From assembly GCA_964577375.1 (NCBI GenBank), contig CAZNYW010000089.1:1-13278 (forward strand): a stretch of 13,278 nucleotides of DNA. Reading direction: 5' to 3'. Both the position numbers and the translations under genes were made by a program. Each line of letters begins with the position of its first letter. Position 1 is the stretch's first letter. The notes under the pieces are model-generated. The model saw only the letters and a list, made by a program, of their open reading frames with translations, did no database searches and was not told the DNA's origin. Origin of the DNA: DATKUC01 sp964577375. Its GTDB lineage: Bacteria > Spirochaetota > Spirochaetia > DSM-27196 > DATKUC01. This document shows positions 8,600 through 13,278 of the stretch, one piece after another.

Positions 8600-8652
8600 A
8601 CGCTCACGCTGCCGTCAGCGCAAAAATGCTCGCACCGGGCGGCTGCAGCAGG

Positions 8653-8681
8653 TTGACACTTGTCAAACCGGTCCTTATATT
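8653..8681 (+). promoter_or_regulatory. Promoter and probable operator of the marR-exporter operon
   Basis: Perfect -35 TTGACA (8653-8658), 17-bp spacer, and -10 TATATT (8676-8681, five of six). The -35 forms the left arm of an exact inverted repeat TTGACA-CT-TGTCAA (8653-8666), a natural operator for a dimeric MarR protein, which would block RNA polymerase. The predicted start near 8688 lies in an AT-rich tract unlike the surrounding DNA, containing TTAACT (8691-8696) and AGTTTAA (8705-8711), a second imperfect dyad before the marR ATG. Confidence 0.7.
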
Positions 8682-8714
8682 TAAGCAATCTTAACTAATT
8701 AGGCAGTTTAACTT

Positions 8715-9188
8715 ATGGCTGATTCAAAGGATGTTGCAGAAGCTTTTCACGAGTGGCACCGGGTTTTCATGAGGGGGCAGATGAGCGGATACGCGCGGTA
8801 TGTCAAAAGCTGCGGACTGTCGATGTCCCAGGCGAGCGTGCTCTTTCAGCTGAGCAGGCGCGGGTCGAGGTGCGGCGTCTCCGACATCGGAGACAGGCTC
8901 GGTGTGACGAGCGCCGCGGCGAGCCAGCTGCTCGACAGGCTGGTGACGCAGGGGCTGATCGAGCGGGCGGAAGATCCCGAGGACCGCAGGTCCAAGCTGA
9001 TCGCTCTTACAGAGCGCGGCCGCGAAATCACCGAGCGCGCCATGGAGGGGCGACATCAGTGGTTCACCTCTCTCGCCGAGGCGATGACCGCTTCCGAGAG
9101 GGCCACGGTCGTGAAGGGGTTGAACATTCTCACCAGGGTAATAAGCGAACGGGATCCGGGAGCTGCAGCGGAGGGGACGGTACAGTGA
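8715..9188 (+). CDS. MarR-family transcriptional regulator
   Basis: Dimeric winged-helix repressor of 157 residues, normal family length. The N-terminal dimerisation helix (about 5-30) contains FMRGQMSGYARYV. The reader domain includes LSMSQASVLFQL (35-46), VSDIGDRLGVTSAAASQLLDRL (55-76, with the recognition helix at about 65-78) and the hallmark wing DPEDRRSKLIALTERGRE (87-104). It is the first gene of the exporter operon, and its stop overlaps the start of exporter subunit 1 (GTGA, 9185-9188). Most likely it represses its own operon through the TTGACA-CT-TGTCAA dyad and is released by an exported toxic compound; this is inference from family and layout. The ribosome-binding site is poor (AGG at 8701, 11 nt from ATG). 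Cys33 and Cys53 are present, but no redox role can be claimed. Confidence 0.92.
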   Translation: MADSKDVAEAFHEWHRVFMRGQMSGYARYVKSCGLSMSQASVLFQLSRRGSRCGVSDIGDRLGVTSAAASQLLDRLVTQGLIERAEDPEDRRSKLIALTERGREITERAMEGRHQWFTSLAEAMTASERATVVKGLNILTRVISERDPGAAAEGTVQ

Positions 9189-11278
9189 TACGGCTCGCAA
9201 GATTCGTCAAACCCTATCTGCCCATGCTCGTGGTGGCGGTGGTGCTTCTGTTCGCCCAGGCCTACGCGAACCTCGCGCTGCCCGATTACATGGCGAAGAT
9301 CGTCAACGTCGGGATTCAGCAAGACGGCGTGACCAGCGCAGTCCCGGTGGCGGTGCGCAAGGCACAGATGGACAGCCTGTTGAGCAACATGAGCGGGCCG
9401 GAAGCGGCGCGGGTGCTTTCCGATTTCCGGCTCCTGCAGCCCGGCACCGCGACGCCGGCCGAGATCAAACGTTTTCCGGCCCTTGCCCGCGGGCCGGTCT
9501 ACGTGCGCGACTCCCTGAGTGCCGGTGAGCTGCGTGCGCTCGATGCTAGCTTCGAAAAGGCGTGGCTCGCAGTCGGCTCGAGTGCGCGCGGGAACAGGTC
9601 CGCGGCCGCGCCGCAGATGCAGGCTCAGGCCGCGATTGCCTCGGTGCGGGCCGAGTACGCGGCGCTTGGCATGGACCTCGCGCGAGTCCAAATCGGCTAC
9701 ATGCTCAGGACCGGCGCGATAATGCTTCTGTTCACGCTCCTTGCCGCCTTTACCGCAATCGCCACCGGCTTCATTTCGGCGCGCATCGCCTCGGGAATCG
9801 CACGGGATCTGCGGTCGGCCCTTTTCGAGAGGGTCGAGAGCTTCAGCGCCGGTGAGTTTGACCGGTTTTCCACCGCATCGCTTATCACTCGTTCGACGAA
9901 CGACATCATGCAGATCCAGATGGTCGCGGTGATGCTGGTGACGATGGTCTTTTACGCGCCGATCATCGGCGTGGGAGGCATCATTCGGGCGATAGGCAAG
10001 TCGAGCTCGATGTGGTGGATCATCGCAATCGCGGTCGCGATTCTCCTGACCGTGGTGCTCACCGTATTCAGCGTCGCCGTTCCCCGGTTCAAGCTCATGC
10101 AGCGGCTGATGGACCGGCTCAACCTGGTTAGCCGCGAATCTCTTTCCGGGATGATGGTAATCCGCGCCTTCAACATGCAGCCGCACGAGGAGCGGCGTTT
10201 CGACGAGGCGAACCGCGACCTTGCCGGGACCATGCTCTTTGTGAACCGCGTCATGGTCATCATGCAGCCGTTCATGATCCTGATCATGAACGGACTCTCG
10301 CTTCTCATTATCTGGGTCGGGTCGCGGCAGGTGGCCGCGTCGACCATGCAGGTCGGCGACATGATGGCGTTCATGCAGTATGCGATGCAGATCGTTTTTG
10401 CCTTCCTGATGCTGTCAATGATGTTCATCATGGTGCCGAGAGCATCGGTCTCCGCGGGCAGGGTTGCCGACGTTCTTGCGACAGACCCGTTCATACGGGA
10501 CCCCGCGGAGCCGGTTGCCTACGAAATGCAGCATGCCGGAACCGTCGAGTTCCGGAACGTCTCCTTCCGCTACCCGGGTGCCGAGGCGGATGTGCTGCAC
10601 GATATCAGCTTCACCGCGCGTCCGGGCGAAACTACCGCCATCATCGGCGCAACCGGCTCGGGAAAGAGCACCCTGGTCAACCTCATTCCGCGCTTCTACG
10701 ACGTCAGCGAAGGAGCGGTGATCGTCGGGGGCCGGGACGTTCGCGCGGTCAGCCAGCACGACCTTCGCGAAAACCTCGGATATGTGCCGCAGAAGGCGGT
10801 GCTGTTCTCCGGGACAATCGAGAGCAACCTCCGCTATGCCGATGAGTCCGCCGACCGGAAGGTGCTCGAAACCGCGGCTGCCGTTTCGCAGTCCCGGGAG
10901 TTCATCGAAGCCGATTCGGAGCGCATGAACGCGCAGGTCTCGCAGGGCGGCGCCAACCTTTCCGGCGGGCAGAAGCAGCGGCTGTCCATCGCGCGCGCGA
11001 TAGTGAAGAATCCACCAATCTACATCTTCGACGACAGCTTCTCGGCGCTCGACTTCAAGACCGACGCCAGTCTCAGGCGCGCGCTGCGCGCACAGACGGC
11101 CAGGAGCAGCGTGCTGATTGTCACTCAGCGCGTTTCGACAATCAAGAACGCGGACCAGATTATCGTCCTCGACGAGGGGCGGATCGTCGGGCGGGGGACG
11201 CACCGGGAGCTTCTTGCCACCTGCGAAACCTATCGCGAGATAGCACACTCGCAACTCAGCCGGGAGGAGCTCGCATGA
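9185..11278 (+). CDS. Heterodimeric ABC exporter, subunit 1 (degenerate ATP-site half)
   Basis: Half-transporter of 697 residues: a six-helix membrane domain (TM1 about 12-34; TM2 about 171-198; others near 246-268, 277-299, 357-378 and 398-417) followed by an ATPase domain. Walker A GATGSGKST (488-496), Q-loop Gln536, canonical signature LSGGQ (592-596), Walker B IYIFDD (612-617). Asp617 stands where the catalytic Glu should be, and Gln648 (VTQRVST) replaces the switch His. These are the substitutions of the degenerate site in TM287/288- and LmrCD-type exporters. Between TM1 and TM2 there is an unusually long hydrophilic loop (about 42-168) that should face the periplasm. The GTG start at 9185 is set by overlap with the marR stop and by GGAGGGG 8 nt upstream; the frame stays open much further upstream inside marR, but that part is antisense-quality sequence. 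The partner subunit follows with ATGA overlap. Confidence 0.93.
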   Translation: MIRLARFVKPYLPMLVVAVVLLFAQAYANLALPDYMAKIVNVGIQQDGVTSAVPVAVRKAQMDSLLSNMSGPEAARVLSDFRLLQPGTATPAEIKRFPALARGPVYVRDSLSAGELRALDASFEKAWLAVGSSARGNRSAAAPQMQAQAAIASVRAEYAALGMDLARVQIGYMLRTGAIMLLFTLLAAFTAIATGFISARIASGIARDLRSALFERVESFSAGEFDRFSTASLITRSTNDIMQIQMVAVMLVTMVFYAPIIGVGGIIRAIGKSSSMWWIIAIAVAILLTVVLTVFSVAVPRFKLMQRLMDRLNLVSRESLSGMMVIRAFNMQPHEERRFDEANRDLAGTMLFVNRVMVIMQPFMILIMNGLSLLIIWVGSRQVAASTMQVGDMMAFMQYAMQIVFAFLMLSMMFIMVPRASVSAGRVADVLATDPFIRDPAEPVAYEMQHAGTVEFRNVSFRYPGAEADVLHDISFTARPGETTAIIGATGSGKSTLVNLIPRFYDVSEGAVIVGGRDVRAVSQHDLRENLGYVPQKAVLFSGTIESNLRYADESADRKVLETAAAVSQSREFIEADSERMNAQVSQGGANLSGGQKQRLSIARAIVKNPPIYIFDDSFSALDFKTDASLRRALRAQTARSSVLIVTQRVSTIKNADQIIVLDEGRIVGRGTHRELLATCETYREIAHSQLSREELA

Positions 11279-13164
11279 GTGACCGGAAAGCGGACAACGG
11301 CGGAGGGCGGCAGAGCGGAGGAATGCGCGGGCCGGGAAGCGGCCGGATGGGCGGTCCATTCGGTCACGGTGCGATGAGCGGCGAGAAGGCACACGACTTC
11401 AAGGGAACCATGGCGAAGCTTCTGCAGTACCTTGGCCGGTACAAGTTCGCGATAGCGGCGGTCCTTGTGGTCGCGGCCGGTTCGAACATGTTTCTCATTG
11501 TCGGTCCCAAGATTCTCGGCGAGGCGACCACGGTGCTGTTCCGGGGCGTGATGGCGCAGATCGGCGGCACCGGATCGGTCGACTTCGCCGCCATCGGCCG
11601 CATCCTCGCAACGGTGCTCGCGATCTATCTGGCAGGGTCATTGTTTACCTATGTGCAGGGCTGGATCATGGCCGGGGTCTCGGTAAAGATCACCTACCGT
11701 TTCCGGCGTGACATCGACGAGAAGATAAGCCGAATGCCGCTCAAGTACTTCGACGGCACAAACCATGGGGAGGTGCTTTCCCGCATCACCAACGATGTGG
11801 ACACGGTGAGCCGAACTCTCAACCAGAGCCTTACCCAGATCGTCACCTCGGTGATCACGGTAGCAGGCGTGCTTGTGATGATGTTCACCATCAGCTGGGT
11901 GATGACCCTGGTGGCAATCGCCATCATCCCCGTCTCGATGCTGCTGGTGACCACGATCATCAAACAGTCGCAGAAGTACTTCCGACAGCAGCAGGACTAC
12001 CTCGGCCACATGAACGGCCACGTGGAGGAGATGTACGGCGGCCACCTCGTGGTCCGCGCTTTCAACGGCGAGGCGAAGAGCATCGCGAAGTTTCTCGGTC
12101 TGAACGACACCCTCTACCAGGCCGGCTGGAAGTCGCAGTTCCTCTCCGGCATCATGATGCCGCTGATGATGGTGGTGGGAAATCTCGGCTACGTGGGGGT
12201 GAGCATCCTCGGCGGATGGCTTGCGGTGCAGCGAACAATAACCGTCGGAGACATCCAGGCCTTCATTCAGTACGTTCGCAACTTCACCCAGCCGCTGACC
12301 CAGCTCGCGAACATTTCGAATGTGCTTCAGCAGACCGCGGCAGCCGCCGAGCGTGTCTTTGAGTTCCTCGATGAGGAGGAGGAGGTCCCCGAAGCGGCGA
12401 ATCCGGTGGAACCGACGCGAATCGAAGGCAGGGTTGAGTTCCGAAACGTGCACTTCGGCTATTCGCCGGAGAAGGTCATTATCAACGACTTTTCGGCGGT
12501 CGCCGATCCGGGTCACAAGATTGCGATCGTTGGGCCGACAGGCGCCGGCAAGACCACGATGGTGAAGCTGCTGATGCGCTACTACGATGTTTCCCGCGGC
12601 GCGATTCTGGTCGACGGGCACAACATCACCGAGTTCTCGCGCAGCAGTCTGCGGAAGCTCTTCGGCATGGTGCTCCAGGATACCTGGCTCTTCAACGGTA
12701 CCATTATGGAGAATATCCGCTACGGCCGGCCGGACGCCGGCGATGAAGAGGTGATCGAGGCCGCCACGATGGCGCACGCCGATCACTTTATCCGCACGCT
12801 GCCCGCCGGGTACGGGATGGTCATCAACGAAGAGGCCAATAACATTTCCCAGGGGCAGATGCAGCTCCTGACCATCGCTCGTGCAATTCTCGCCGATCCG
12901 CGCATCCTTATTCTCGACGAAGCCACGAGCTCGGTCGACACCCGCACCGAGGTTCTCATCCAGAAGGCGATGGACAACCTCATGAAGGACCGGACGAGCT
13001 TCGTCATCGCGCATCGCCTGTCCACGGTGCGGGACGCGGACCTGATCCTTGTGATGCGCGACGGCGACATCGTCGAGCAGGGAACGCACGCCGGACTACT
13101 TGCTCGCGGCGGTTTTTACGCGGAGATCTACAACAGCCAGTTCGACTACGCCGAGGCGCTGTGA
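11275..13164 (+). CDS. Heterodimeric ABC exporter, subunit 2 (catalytic half)
   Basis: Half-transporter of 629 residues, the partner of subunit 1. A hydrophilic N terminus (1-35) rich in Gly, Arg and Met leads to the membrane domain (helices near 57-78, 108-130, 187-206, 208-228, 293-316 and possibly 325-345). The ATPase domain has Walker A GPTGAGKTT (420-428), Q-loop Gln468, Walker B ILILDE (544-549) with catalytic Glu549, and switch His580 (IAHRLST). Its signature is ISQGQ (524-528) instead of LSGGQ. Paired with the subunit 1 changes, this gives one intact ATP site (this Walker A/B with LSGGQ of subunit 1) and one degenerate site. ATG overlaps the preceding stop (ATGA, 11275-11278), and GGAGGAG lies 5 nt upstream, so the two halves should be made in equal amounts. 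Function is probably efflux of drugs or other hydrophobic compounds; the substrate is not deducible. Confidence 0.94.
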   Translation: MSDRKADNGGGRQSGGMRGPGSGRMGGPFGHGAMSGEKAHDFKGTMAKLLQYLGRYKFAIAAVLVVAAGSNMFLIVGPKILGEATTVLFRGVMAQIGGTGSVDFAAIGRILATVLAIYLAGSLFTYVQGWIMAGVSVKITYRFRRDIDEKISRMPLKYFDGTNHGEVLSRITNDVDTVSRTLNQSLTQIVTSVITVAGVLVMMFTISWVMTLVAIAIIPVSMLLVTTIIKQSQKYFRQQQDYLGHMNGHVEEMYGGHLVVRAFNGEAKSIAKFLGLNDTLYQAGWKSQFLSGIMMPLMMVVGNLGYVGVSILGGWLAVQRTITVGDIQAFIQYVRNFTQPLTQLANISNVLQQTAAAAERVFEFLDEEEEVPEAANPVEPTRIEGRVEFRNVHFGYSPEKVIINDFSAVADPGHKIAIVGPTGAGKTTMVKLLMRYYDVSRGAILVDGHNITEFSRSSLRKLFGMVLQDTWLFNGTIMENIRYGRPDAGDEEVIEAATMAHADHFIRTLPAGYGMVINEEANNISQGQMQLLTIARAILADPRILILDEATSSVDTRTEVLIQKAMDNLMKDRTSFVIAHRLSTVRDADLILVMRDGDIVEQGTHAGLLARGGFYAEIYNSQFDYAEAL

Positions 13165-13166
13165 CG

Positions 13167-13184
13167 GGGCGTTGCTAACGGCCC
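13167..13184. terminator. Weak stem-loop after the exporter operon
   Basis: GGGCGTT, loop GCT, then AACGGCCC can pair with one bulged G. It begins 2 nt after the subunit 2 stop. There is no T tract. It could serve both this operon and a convergent gene ending at 13175. Confidence 0.35.
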
Positions 13185-13278
13185 TCCTGCGATACGGCCC
13201 TTCCCGGTTCCGCCTGCAGCTCCTCCACGCGTACGCCGCGGCCCAGGCGCGGAATAAAGGCGGGAACCCGCCGCCGGT
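13175..13278 (-). CDS. Possible C-terminal end of a convergent gene, unidentified
   Basis: On the - strand a frame open from the right edge encodes 33 residues, including VPAFIPRLGRGVRVEELQAE, and stops at TAG (13177-13175). Third codon positions are mostly G or C, as in the neighbouring genes, and the composition looks protein-like. It is too short to recognise; the RVPAF string is reminiscent of HU-type protein tails, but this is not enough to assign a family. It would converge on the exporter operon with a 10-nt gap. The alternative is non-coding DNA that happens to be open. Confidence 0.3.
   Translation of the reverse strand, partial: RRRVPAFIPRLGRGVRVEELQAEPGRAVSQEGR

Noticed and set aside
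8753..9184. The reading frame of exporter subunit 1 stays open upstream through most of marR
   Set aside because: The extra 144 residues are Arg/Gly-rich out-of-frame translation of marR with no family resemblance. The GTG at 9185, with its ribosome-binding site and GTGA overlap, fits the exporter N terminus.
9056..10186. Open frame of 376 codons on the - strand opposite marR and exporter subunit 1
   Set aside because: Composition is typical of antisense shadows (His, Arg and Asp runs). It has no start context and no family signal.
11638..13089. Long open frame of 483 codons on the - strand opposite exporter subunit 2
   Set aside because: It is His/Asp/Val-rich antisense translation of a well-recognised ABC exporter with no motif of its own.

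Overview
The window is about 13.3 kb of GC-rich, densely coding bacterial chromosome. Reading frames are long, intergenic gaps short, and consecutive genes often share start and stop bases (ATGA, GTGA). The source is probably a free-living, high-GC relative of the Spirochaetales. The main hint is the signal-peptide end of the binding protein (ALFA followed by GGAAE), a style common in that group. This is inference only: no rRNA or other phylogenetic marker is present, and the catalase resembles proteobacterial KatG closely. No tRNA, rRNA, CRISPR array or intact mobile element was seen.

Layout from left to right. (1) Positions 1-2478, + strand, is an oxidative-stress pair: the 3' five-sixths of a katG catalase-peroxidase gene, a stem-loop, a 3.5-copy 16-bp repeat whose units are themselves small hairpins, a good sigma-70 promoter, and a PerR-type Fur-family gene with all metal ligands of a peroxide sensor. 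(2) Positions 2527-2687, - strand, is a gene fossil: pieces of a sigma-54-dependent activator (AAA+ segment and C-terminal Fis-type helix-turn-helix) fused by an internal deletion. (3) Positions 2688-5566, - strand: an APH-fold kinase downstream of a Uup-type ABC-F ATPase. (4) Positions 5624-8568, - strand: an ABC importer operon of two permeases and a periplasmic binding protein with no ATPase gene, ended by a perfect 24-bp palindrome. (5) Positions 8492-8714: a divergent control region with two opposed promoters and several inverted repeats built from TTGACA/TGTCAA. (6) Positions 8715-13164, + strand: a tightly coupled three-gene operon, a MarR regulator followed by the two halves of a heterodimeric ABC exporter. 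Subunit 1 carries the degenerate ATP-site residues and subunit 2 the catalytic ones. (7) The right edge may hold the C-terminal end of a convergent gene.

How they may work together: PerR plausibly represses katG and itself until peroxide oxidises its histidine ligands. The MarR protein plausibly represses its own exporter operon, and perhaps the divergent importer, until a toxic ligand appears. I see no wholly new defence or mobile system. The most distinctive items are the internally deleted regulator fossil, the hairpin repeat array next to the perR promoter, the symmetric divergent control region, the ATPase-less importer, and the long extracytoplasmic insertion in exporter subunit 1.
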